Shown: positions 26,988 to 34,326 of the stretch, one piece after another
How the letters are laid out: the number at the start of each line of letters is the position of its first letter
Numbering within the stretch: the stretch's first letter is position 1
Assembly: GCA_937949945.1 (NCBI GenBank)
Contig: CALFEQ010000199.1
Coordinates: forward strand, 1-64,000
Source: an uncultured Myxococcales bacterium
Lineage (GTDB): Bacteria; Myxococcota_A; Polyangia; Polyangiales; Polyangiaceae
Direction: 5' to 3'
Length of the DNA stretch: 64,000 bases
Position numbers and translations under genes: made by a program
The notes under the pieces: generated by a model
Databases searched by the model: none
What the model was told of the DNA's origin: nothing
What the model saw: only the letters and a program-made list of their open reading frames with translations

Positions 26988-29732
26988 TCAGCTCCCGTCC
27001 TTCGGCGGGAGGCGCTCGATCGTGCCGCGATCGCCGTCGAGGCGGATGCGGTCGCCCGTCTTGATCGCGCGCGTGACGCCGTCGACGTTGACGACGCTCG
27101 GCACCGCGAGCTCGCGCGCCACCACGGCTGCGTGGCTCAAGGGGCCTCCGAGCTCGGTCACGACGCCCGCCGCGATGCAGAAGAGCGGGGTCCACCCGAC
27201 GTCGGTCGTGTGCACGACGAGGATCTCGCCGGGCTGGAGCTCGCTCATCTGGGAGGCCGAGAGCAGCACGCGTGCCTTGCCTTCGACGACGCCCGAGCTC
27301 GCCGCCGTGCCGGTGAGGACCGTGCCGCCCGAAGGCGGGAGCTGCACGGGCGGCGGAGCGCCGATGAACGTGCGCGGCGGATCGGGGCGCGCCTGATCGC
27401 GCGCGAGCTCCGCGCGGCGTGCGCGCACGAGCGGGGCGAGATCCGTACGCGACGCGCGCAGCGCCTGCACGACCTCGTCGATCGTGAGGAAGAAGACCGT
27501 GGGCGTCGTCGCGAGGGAGTTGTGACCGAACGGCGTGTTGCCGCTCGCCGACGCGCTCTTCCTGAGCGCGGCCCAGTCTTCGGCGAGCTCGGGGACGAGG
27601 CGGAGTAGCCGGCGATCGGCGTCGAGCGCGACGTCGCGCATCATCCCGAGCACGCGCGTCACCCAGGTCCGCATGCGCTCGCGCAGGCGCGCCGCCTTCT
27701 GCGCCCGGGCGACGAGATGCCGGACGGCGGTCTGCTCGACGAAGTTCAGCTTGCGGAAGAGCCGCTGCATCTCCGCGTCCGCCGCGGCCTTCGCGCGGGC
27801 GAGCTGAGGCTCGACCTCGCGCGCGTCGCCGCGCAGACCGACGCGGATCATGGCGAAGACCGGGCGCGGATCCTCCTTCCAGCGCGGCGTCGAGATCTCC
27901 GCCTCGCGCACGGCGCGATCGCCGTACAGCTCGAGGAAGCTCGCGAGCGCGCGCTTCGTCGGCCCGTCGGGCAGCGCGTCCATCGTCGCGCCCTCCTGCT
28001 CGAGGATGCGGCGCGCCTCGGGGTCGCGACGCGCGAGGTTGACGATGCGCATGATGCCGATCGCCGGGCGCGCGCTCTCGAGATCGCGGATGCCGCTCGT
28101 GAGGTCGTGGGCGAGCCGCTCGATGTGCGCGCTCCTCGCGTCCGCGTGCCCGTCGACGACGCGCGAGAGGACCATCTTGAGGAGGATGTGCGTCCCGAGC
28201 GCGCTCGACGCGCACGTGAGCATGACGTCGCCGGTGCGCTCGAGCAGCGCCTGGACGTCGCGGAACTTCCGTCCGACGCCTTCGTCCGGGAGGATCGCCA
28301 GGTCGAGCGCGTTGTGATCGCGCAGCGCGCGCTCGGCCTCTTCTTCGAAGCGAGCGACGTCGTCGTCGAGGCGGAGCTGCTCTCGGAGCAGACGCGCCGC
28401 CGTGAGCGGCAGCTTCGCGTAGAAGCCTTTGCGCGAGACCTCCTTCACCTGGAGCGCGAGCTCCTCGCCGCCGGAGCCGCCGCCGAGGTCGACGAGCGTG
28501 CGCGGGTCGAGCCACGGCACCTGCGCGGCGATGCGCATGAACTCGGTCAGGTTCAGGTAGAAGCGCCCGTACACGTTGCCGACGAGCACGGCGTTCTTCG
28601 GGACCGTGCATCCGAGCGTGCCGAACGCCTTGCGGAAGCCCGACTCGCTGTACGCGCCGGCGACAGACCACGTGAACGGCGTCGCCACGCCGGGGAGCGC
28701 CTCGCCGACGTTGACGTTGCTCCATACGGTGTTCGCGTCGCCGCCGTCCGGGAAGCCCTGGCCGGTGACGTGGCGCGCCTGCACGATCCACACGCGGTCG
28801 CCCTCGCAGGCGAACTCCACGTCCCACGGGACGTCCTCGAGCCGCTCGAGCCGAGAGGCGATCTCGGCGAGCGCCTCGATGTGACCGGGCGAGAGCGCCG
28901 GCTCGTCGGGCGCGTCGACCGCGATCTCGACGAGGCCGTTCGATCCGACGACCATCGCGCGCGTCTTGCGCACGATCGTCTGCTCGATGATCGAGCCGTC
29001 CTCGGCGATGCGGAGCATGTCCGGCGTCGCGACGCCATCGACGACGGGCGAGCCGAGGCCGACGCCTGCGTTCACGATGCGCTCGCGCGGACCGCTGCTG
29101 GCCTTCCGCGTGAACATGACCCCGGCGGCGGTCGCCCGGACCATCGGCTGGATGACGACGGCCATCCCCACGTCGCGGACCCCGTGCGTCGCGAGGTAGC
29201 CGAGCGCGCGCCCCGATGCGATCGACGCCCAGACCTTGCGCACCGCGCTCGCGAGCTCGCTCGCGCCGCGTACGCCCAGCACCGTCTCGGCGAGACCGGC
29301 CATCGAGACGAGTGGCCCGTCTTCGCAGGTCGCGCTCGATCGGACCGCGAACCCCCACGGCGCCTTCGACTCCCACGCGTCGACGAGCGCGGCGAGCTCC
29401 TCTGCGAGGCCTTCGGGCAACGGCGCGCGGAGGATTTCCTCGCGCGCATCCGCCGCGCGGGCGTAGACGGCACGCCCGGTCGCTGCACGCAGGAGCGACC
29501 GCGGCTCGCACGCCGGCGAGAGGTGCCGCAGCGCAGCGGCGAATGCCTTCTGCGGGACGACCCACGTCTCCGGGACGAGGAAGCCGTGCTTGCGCAGCCA
29601 CACGATGCGCGCCGCCTTCCCGCCGACGTTGCGCCTGTCGCCGAGCTTGTCCTCGCGCGCGAGGTCGTCGAGCGACAGCAGCCACGCGTCCTTCGCGCGG
29701 CGCGACAGCTTGGGAAATGCGACCTCGGCCAT
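26988..29732 (-). CDS. Rifampicin-phosphotransferase-like (PEP-utiliser) enzyme
   Basis: A 914-residue enzyme with three parts: an ATP-grasp domain of the PEP-synthase family (about 35-335; GGKAARIVWLRKHGFLVP, GFAVRSSATCEDGP, WDVEFACEGDRVWIVQARH), a large helical middle (about 335-800), and a C-terminal swivelling phosphohistidine domain with GGPLSHAAVVARE (His near 866). The phosphohistidine domain is last and no PEP/pyruvate TIM barrel follows. That is the order of rifampicin phosphotransferase (ATP to AMP + Pi, with phosphate passed to a small molecule) rather than PEP synthase. The middle domain would choose the acceptor, and rifampicin itself is unproven. It heads a minus-strand run with the pseudouridine synthase. 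Confidence 0.8.
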   Translation of the reverse strand: MAEVAFPKLSRRAKDAWLLSLDDLAREDKLGDRRNVGGKAARIVWLRKHGFLVPETWVVPQKAFAAALRHLSPACEPRSLLRAATGRAVYARAADAREEILRAPLPEGLAEELAALVDAWESKAPWGFAVRSSATCEDGPLVSMAGLAETVLGVRGASELASAVRKVWASIASGRALGYLATHGVRDVGMAVVIQPMVRATAAGVMFTRKASSGPRERIVNAGVGLGSPVVDGVATPDMLRIAEDGSIIEQTIVRKTRAMVVGSNGLVEIAVDAPDEPALSPGHIEALAEIASRLERLEDVPWDVEFACEGDRVWIVQARHVTGQGFPDGGDANTVWSNVNVGEALPGVATPFTWSVAGAYSESGFRKAFGTLGCTVPKNAVLVGNVYGRFYLNLTEFMRIAAQVPWLDPRTLVDLGGGSGGEELALQVKEVSRKGFYAKLPLTAARLLREQLRLDDDVARFEEEAERALRDHNALDLAILPDEGVGRKFRDVQALLERTGDVMLTCASSALGTHILLKMVLSRVVDGHADARSAHIERLAHDLTSGIRDLESARPAIGIMRIVNLARRDPEARRILEQEGATMDALPDGPTKRALASFLELYGDRAVREAEISTPRWKEDPRPVFAMIRVGLRGDAREVEPQLARAKAAADAEMQRLFRKLNFVEQTAVRHLVARAQKAARLRERMRTWVTRVLGMMRDVALDADRRLLRLVPELAEDWAALRKSASASGNTPFGHNSLATTPTVFFLTIDEVVQALRASRTDLAPLVRARRAELARDQARPDPPRTFIGAPPPVQLPPSGGTVLTGTAASSGVVEGKARVLLSASQMSELQPGEILVVHTTDVGWTPLFCIAAGVVTELGGPLSHAAVVARELAVPSVVNVDGVTRAIKTGDRIRLDGDRGTIERLPPKDGS

Positions 29733-29809
29733 CCGGGCGCCATCCTAGCAAGGAGGCCCTCGTGGATCACATGTGACGCGGCTCGCCAGCCGTTCTACCG
29801 TTCGGGCCC

Positions 29810-30604
29810 ATGCGATGGACCATCTCGAGCGCGTTGTTCGTGTTCGCCCTCGCCGGGTGCGTCGTCCCGAAGAGCCAGCATGACGCGGCGATGGCCGAGG
29901 CCGCGAAGGAGCGCGCCTCGTGCGAAGACAAGCTCGCCGCGGCTCGGAAGGAGGTCGACGAGCTGAAGGAGAAGCTCGCCGACGCGGAGGATCGAGCCGG
30001 CGCGCTGGACGAGGCGACGCGCGCGGAGCTCGAAGAGCTCCGCAGGCAGAAGGCCGCGGCCGAGGCGAGGGCCAAGCTGTTCGACGAGTTCATCGCGAAG
30101 TTCAAGAAGATGATCGACGCCGGAAAGCTCGACATCACGATCCGGCGCGGTCAGATCGTGCTCGCGCTGGGCACGGACATCCTCTTCGACACCGGCAAGA
30201 CCGACATCAAGGACGACGGCAAGGCGGCGCTCGCCGAGGTCGCCGAGGCGCTCAAGACGGTGAGCGGCCGCCGCTTCCAGGTCGCCGGCCACACCGACAC
30301 GGTGCCCATTCGGACGAAAGAGTTCCCCTCGAACTGGGAGCTCTCGACCGCCCGCGCCGTCGCCGTCGTGAAGCTGCTCACCGAGAAGGGCGTGAGGCCC
30401 GACGTCCTCTCCGCCGCGGGCTACGCCGAGTTCGATCCCGCTGCCTCGAACGCGACCGAGCGCGGGCGCACGAAGAACCGACGCATCGAGATCGTCATCG
30501 TCCCGAACATCGAGGAGCTCGTGAAGATGCCCGAGCTGCGGAAGGAGGCGGACATTCGCGAGACGCCGGCGGGGAAGCCCAGGCGGGCGGGGAAGAAGAA
30601 GTAG
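29810..30604 (+). CDS. OmpA-family peptidoglycan-binding lipoprotein
   Basis: A 264-residue outer-membrane lipoprotein (lipobox ALAG-C, Cys17). A coiled coil at about 25-95 (heptads of Glu/Lys/Leu/Ala) is followed by an OmpA C-terminal domain. That domain shows DILFDTGKTDIKDDG, VAGHTDTVPIRTKEFPSNWE, LSTARAVAVV and ERGRTKNRRIEIVI, the residues that bind diaminopimelate. A basic tail ends in KPRRAGKKK. It anchors the outer membrane to peptidoglycan, like Pal and related OmpA lipoproteins. It is divergent from the phosphotransferase-like gene across 77 bp. Confidence 0.9.
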   Translation: MRWTISSALFVFALAGCVVPKSQHDAAMAEAAKERASCEDKLAAARKEVDELKEKLADAEDRAGALDEATRAELEELRRQKAAAEARAKLFDEFIAKFKKMIDAGKLDITIRRGQIVLALGTDILFDTGKTDIKDDGKAALAEVAEALKTVSGRRFQVAGHTDTVPIRTKEFPSNWELSTARAVAVVKLLTEKGVRPDVLSAAGYAEFDPAASNATERGRTKNRRIEIVIVPNIEELVKMPELRKEADIRETPAGKPRRAGKKK

Positions 30605-30667
30605 GCCTCAGGACTCGGGCCTCGGAAGACAGTCCTCGGTCCTCAGCTTTGGGGCACGAGTTCTCGA

Positions 30668-31045
30668 ATGAACGAAACGCACGAGCTCTACGACGACGCC
30701 ATACGCGCGCTTCTCGGGTTTCCGAGCGCGGGCTGTCGTGTCGGGGGCGAGTGCCTCTTCCGTCCGACGTTCCACCACGAGGCGGCGCTCTTCCTTTCGG
30801 TCGGCGACGATGTCGAGGGCGAGCTCGTCGTGCGCGTCGCGACGCGGTCGATCTACGCGTACGTCGATCGATCGGTCGTGTCGAGGCGAGCGCGCTCTCT
30901 GCGATCGAGGCGCCGCCGATCCTGACCGAGCGCGTTCGCCTCGACCAGCCTGCGGTCGTCCGTCGATGCCGCGATTGGGCTTCTGGATCGTGCTCGGGTC
31001 GTCGACCACCTTCGCACGATCCGCGGCTACCTTGCAGACAGGTGA
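30668..31045 (+). pseudogene. Small protein gene with two compensating frameshifts
   Basis: The frame from ATG 30668 reads MNETHELYDDAIRALLGFPS, then HHEAALFLSVGDDVEGELVV, up to about 30880, and then runs to a stop at 30925. Protein-like sequence moves to another frame (RVEASALSAIEAPPILTERV, about 30885-30965). It then returns to the first frame for DAAIGLLDRARVVDHLRTIR and stops at 31045. A one-base loss followed by a one-base gain would give one protein of about 125 residues. The family is unknown. Either the gene has decayed or the assembly has two indels here. Confidence 0.42.
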
Positions 31046-31061
31046 AGGCCGCCTGTGCCCC

Positions 31062-31946
31062 TCAGAGCTTCTGCACGTCGGCGCAGCAGCGGAAGCCCGT
31101 TTGGTAGAAGGGGAACGTCTCGTGATGCGCGGTCGTCATCGGGCGGCAGCGCGCGCGGACCGGGCCCCAGTAGCCGCCCTTGCTTCCGCTTCGATACGGT
31201 TTGCCGCTCTCGTTGACGACCCACTCGTCGACGTTGCCCGTCATGTCGTAGACGCCGTACGGGCTCACGCACTTCTTCCTCGCGCCGCTCGGCTCGCCCT
31301 GCCACAGCCGGGCGACCTCGGCCGGCGCTCGTCGCGGATCGGCGAGCGCCTTCTGGTTCACCTGCGGAAGCTTCCGGTCGATGTTGCAGGCCTTCGCGTC
31401 GCGACGTCGGCCGTACGGGTAGGGCAGGCGCTGCTTGCCTTCGCATGCGAGCGTCCACTCGCTGTCGGTGCACAGCCTCTTGCCCAACGAGCGGCAGATC
31501 TCCTGCGCCTCCGTCCACGTCTTCATCACGACGGGGTTCTCACCCACCTTGTTCGGGTACTCGTACTTGTCGATGCAGAAGTGCTTCTTCGTGACCGGCT
31601 TCTTGCACGGACCGCTCGGTGCGAACTGCGCGCAGCGCTCCACGCCGCCCGCCTCGCGGGCGAGCCAGCGCAGGCACTTCTGCTCGAGCTCCGGGCAGTA
31701 GGAGCCGCGAACTTCGACCATGTCGCTCGGGCAAGCGCTCGAGGCGCCGCCGCTCGTGTCGCGCGCCGACGCATCACGGCGCGGAGCGCCGCGCGCCGAC
31801 GCATCGCGGAGCGAAGCGTCGCGCACCGAAGCGTCGAGCGGCTCGTCGCCGCCGTCCGCAGGTCCGGCGACGGCCTCGCTCCCCGGAGCGGCCACCGCGA
31901 GGAGCGTCGTGGAGAGGAGCAGCACGGAGATCGATGCTCGCCTCAC
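31062..31946 (-). CDS. SUMF1/FGE-fold secreted protein
   Basis: A 294-residue exported protein with a signal peptide (VLLLSTTLLAVAAPGSEA). A low-complexity stretch of (D-A-S-x-R) repeats lies at about 36-65. A formylglycine-generating-enzyme-sulfatase domain follows: CIDKYEYPN, MKTWTEAQEICRSLGKRLCT, SEWTLACEG, YGVYDMTGNVDEWV, GFRCC. Most bacterial members of this fold are not sulfatase-modifying enzymes and act in binding or in other oxidations. The Cys pair of true FGE is not evident here. The only gene close by is an exported esterase upstream on the same strand, 89 bp away. Confidence 0.85.
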   Translation of the reverse strand: MRRASISVLLLSTTLLAVAAPGSEAVAGPADGGDEPLDASVRDASLRDASARGAPRRDASARDTSGGASSACPSDMVEVRGSYCPELEQKCLRWLAREAGGVERCAQFAPSGPCKKPVTKKHFCIDKYEYPNKVGENPVVMKTWTEAQEICRSLGKRLCTDSEWTLACEGKQRLPYPYGRRRDAKACNIDRKLPQVNQKALADPRRAPAEVARLWQGEPSGARKKCVSPYGVYDMTGNVDEWVVNESGKPYRSGSKGGYWGPVRARCRPMTTAHHETFPFYQTGFRCCADVQKL

Positions 31947-32035
31947 ATTTCGAGGTTCGCTCGCTCCACGTCGAGGCGCAAGAAACGGCGGCTCCGACGC
32001 TCGGAGGCCGTGCCCTCACGCGCACGCACGCGGTC

Positions 32036-33007
32036 TCATGCGCGCGCGAGGAGCCGATCGTGCCAGAGGAGCATCTCGATCGCGCCGGGCCCGCGGTTGA
32101 ACGGATAGTCGTGCGGGCCCGGGAGCTCCTCGAAGTCGTGGTCGATCCCTGCAGCTTTCCACGCCTGCGACGTGCTGCGGATGGCGCCACGGAAGAAGTC
32201 CTCCTTGCTCGTGAGGAGGCGCAGCTTGAGGTTCGGGTTGCGCGCCCGCGCGGCCTTCGCGAGCTCGGTGTACTCGGGCACCTGGTCGACGCCGATCGCG
32301 GGCTGGAGCGTGCCGACGGCCCCGAAGGCGTCGGCGTTGTTGAGCCCGATCCGCAGCGAGAGCGCACCTCCGAGCGAGACGCCGTCGATGCCGATCGAGC
32401 CGGGCGTCCCGAGCACCGGCAGCTCCTTCTTCGCGCGCGGGATGACCTCGCCCGTGATGTAGTCCGAGTACGCGCGGATCTGCGCCGGCTTGCGGAGGTC
32501 GACGTCCGGCGAGTACGGGCAGACGATGACGAGCCCGGCGAACTGGCGTTTCTCGAGCGCCTCGTTGTGCCGCGCGAGGCGGTCCTTCTCGACGAACGAC
32601 TCGAAGTCCTTGGCGGTGAGCGGCGGCGCGCAGACGCGCTCGATCGCACGGAGCAGCGCGTAGTCCTTCGGCCAACCCATCACGCCGAGGGCCGGTCCCT
32701 TGTTCGCCTCGCCGCGCCCGTGCAGCGCGAGGAGCATCGGGAGCTTCTCGTCTGGCGGCGTCCACGCGGGCACGATGGTCACCGCGCGTCCGTCCTTTCC
32801 GAACGTCCACGTCTCCGTCTTCACCTGTCCGCGCGCTCCCACGCCGCCCTCGGGGATCGGCGGCTGCTCTGGGACGACGGACGGGAGCACCGTCGCGGTG
32901 GCCTTCGTGGTGGGGGGAGGACTGCCGTCGGCGTCTCGCTCGCAGCGAGCGCAGCCGGTGATCGTCAGAGCGGCGAGCTCCAGGAGGAAGTTGCGGCGCC
33001 CGAGCAC
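32036..33007 (-). CDS. Exported alpha/beta-hydrolase lipoprotein (esterase)
   Basis: A 323-residue serine hydrolase. GTG 33007 is chosen because it gives GRRNFLLELAALTITGC, a twin-arginine-like signal with a lipobox (Cys19). Longer frames have no signal. The hydrolase core shows LLALHGRGEANKG, IDGVS211LGGALS as the nucleophile elbow, and the late PGPHDYPFNRGPG carrying the histidine. It is related to the Fes/esterase D group that cleaves bulky esters or siderophores. The substrate is unknown. Confidence 0.75.
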   Translation of the reverse strand: MLGRRNFLLELAALTITGCARCERDADGSPPPTTKATATVLPSVVPEQPPIPEGGVGARGQVKTETWTFGKDGRAVTIVPAWTPPDEKLPMLLALHGRGEANKGPALGVMGWPKDYALLRAIERVCAPPLTAKDFESFVEKDRLARHNEALEKRQFAGLVIVCPYSPDVDLRKPAQIRAYSDYITGEVIPRAKKELPVLGTPGSIGIDGVSLGGALSLRIGLNNADAFGAVGTLQPAIGVDQVPEYTELAKAARARNPNLKLRLLTSKEDFFRGAIRSTSQAWKAAGIDHDFEELPGPHDYPFNRGPGAIEMLLWHDRLLARA

Positions 33008-33111
33008 GATTCGACGGTACCAGGCCTCGCGCGCGAGCCCAATCGTGGACCGCGTCCGATGGATGCGCGTTCGACGGCGGGACGTACCGATCCGCGCGAG
33101 GGCGCGAGCGG

Positions 33112-33519
33112 CTACTCCTCGGGCGGCGAGGGAACGCGCCCCGTCGCCGTGCGTACGAGATCCATCAGCGCGGGATCGGTCGCGATCTGCTCGCGCAGCA
33201 TCGTGCGGATGTCTTCGAGCTCGGCGCGCGAGAGACCCTCGAGCCCGCGCGTGGCCTCCTCGACCTTGAGATCGACGTAGCCGTTCACGTCGATCTCGCC
33301 GGCTCGGAGCCGCTCGAGCGGCGAGGGGCCCTCTGCCGCTCGTACCGCCTCCGCCGAGGTCGCTTGCCTCGTCGGGTCGACCTGCTCGGCTCCTCGCACC
33401 TTGTCGAGCGTGGCCGAGAAGGTCTCGCCCGCCGGTCCCTTGTTCGCGACGCCTCCGGCGCCCTGCGTGTCGGGGGTCAGCGGCGGCGTGCCGCCCTTGC
33501 CGATGCCGTCGATTCCCAT
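33112..33519 (-). CDS. Small hypothetical protein with helical C-terminus
   Basis: A 135-residue protein without a signal peptide. The first half is Gly/Pro/Thr-rich and probably disordered. The second half is helical (SPLERLRAGEIDVNGYVDLK, LSRAELEDIRTMLREQIATD). The next gene on the same strand (33611-34129) has the same layout of disordered N-terminus and helical C-terminus. Such pairs occur among substrates of secretion systems, but no apparatus gene is in the window. Function unknown. Confidence 0.65.
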   Translation of the reverse strand: MGIDGIGKGGTPPLTPDTQGAGGVANKGPAGETFSATLDKVRGAEQVDPTRQATSAEAVRAAEGPSPLERLRAGEIDVNGYVDLKVEEATRGLEGLSRAELEDIRTMLREQIATDPALMDLVRTATGRVPSPPEE

Positions 33520-33610
33520 GGGACCTCCTCAATGTACAGCGTTTGGTCCGCGCCGGCAGCGCGGACCTGCCTTCGTCTCCGCGCGGCGCGGAGGCGCGGG
33601 CGTCCAGAGC

Positions 33611-34129
33611 TCAGCGGATGTTGCCGATCGCCGTCTTGACGGTTTCGTGCCGAGCCTTGAGCACGTTGGAGAGCGTCGTGAACGAGCGGTTCTCCGCGTT
33701 CACGGCCTCCTGGATCTGCAAGAGGTAGAGGTTCATGTCCTGGCTCTGCTGGAGCGCCGTCTCGATGCTGCCGGCGCCCTCGACGCCGCCCGAGGTCGGC
33801 CCCACGGGGCCGAGGCCGCCGAGGCCCACGCCGGCGAGCGCGGCGCTCGTGCCCGGTCGCGTCGCGGCCGTCGTCGGCCCCTCGGGGCCGGCCGTGCTCG
33901 ACATGGGCGTCATCGGCACGGACAGCGCCCCGGGCCCGCCGGCGCCGCGCACCGCGACGGCCATCATCGGCGAGCCCGGCAGGATCCGCATGGCCGACTC
34001 GGCGGAGCGCACCACCGTGTTCGAGAGGATCTCGCCGAAGCGGGAGGCACGCGGCGCCGTCGGCGTGACGCGGGGCGAGGTGGTGGCGAAGGTGACGTCG
34101 GGGCGGGGCGGGATGCTGCGGGTTTCCAT
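33611..34129 (-). CDS. Hypothetical protein with disordered N-terminus and coiled-coil end
   Basis: A 172-residue protein. GAGGAG precedes the ATG at 34129. Residues 1-125 are Pro/Gly/Ala/Thr-rich and include PMMAVAVRGAGGPGALSVP. The final about 45 residues form an amphipathic coil (SQDMNLYLLQIQEAVNAENR, FTTLSNVLKARHETVKTAIG). A short C-terminal helix with Gln-rich heptads recalls rod or needle subunits of type III secretion, a resemblance too weak to name. It is likely co-transcribed with the 135-residue gene that follows. Confidence 0.65.
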   Translation of the reverse strand: METRSIPPRPDVTFATTSPRVTPTAPRASRFGEILSNTVVRSAESAMRILPGSPMMAVAVRGAGGPGALSVPMTPMSSTAGPEGPTTAATRPGTSAALAGVGLGGLGPVGPTSGGVEGAGSIETALQQSQDMNLYLLQIQEAVNAENRSFTTLSNVLKARHETVKTAIGNIR

Positions 34130-34326
34130 GGCTCTCCTCGTGAGCGACGGCGCCGGGCCTGCCCCGGACACCGTGCGTTCGCGTCTGCCTGAGTCGGCCG
34201 CTCGGCGTGCCGGTTGCGAGAAAAGCGCATGCACGCGTGCCGCAGCGCGGAGAGCGCGACGCGCACGTCGAAGTGCCGGAAATCGCGGGACGAACGGGGG
34301 AGGGAGCCGAGAGGAGCGGCGCCTCG

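Noticed and set aside
25990..29751. Continuous minus-strand frame of 1253 codons over two genes
   Set aside because: Only its C-terminal 327 codons are real (pseudouridine synthase). The rest is the wrong frame over the phosphotransferase-like gene.
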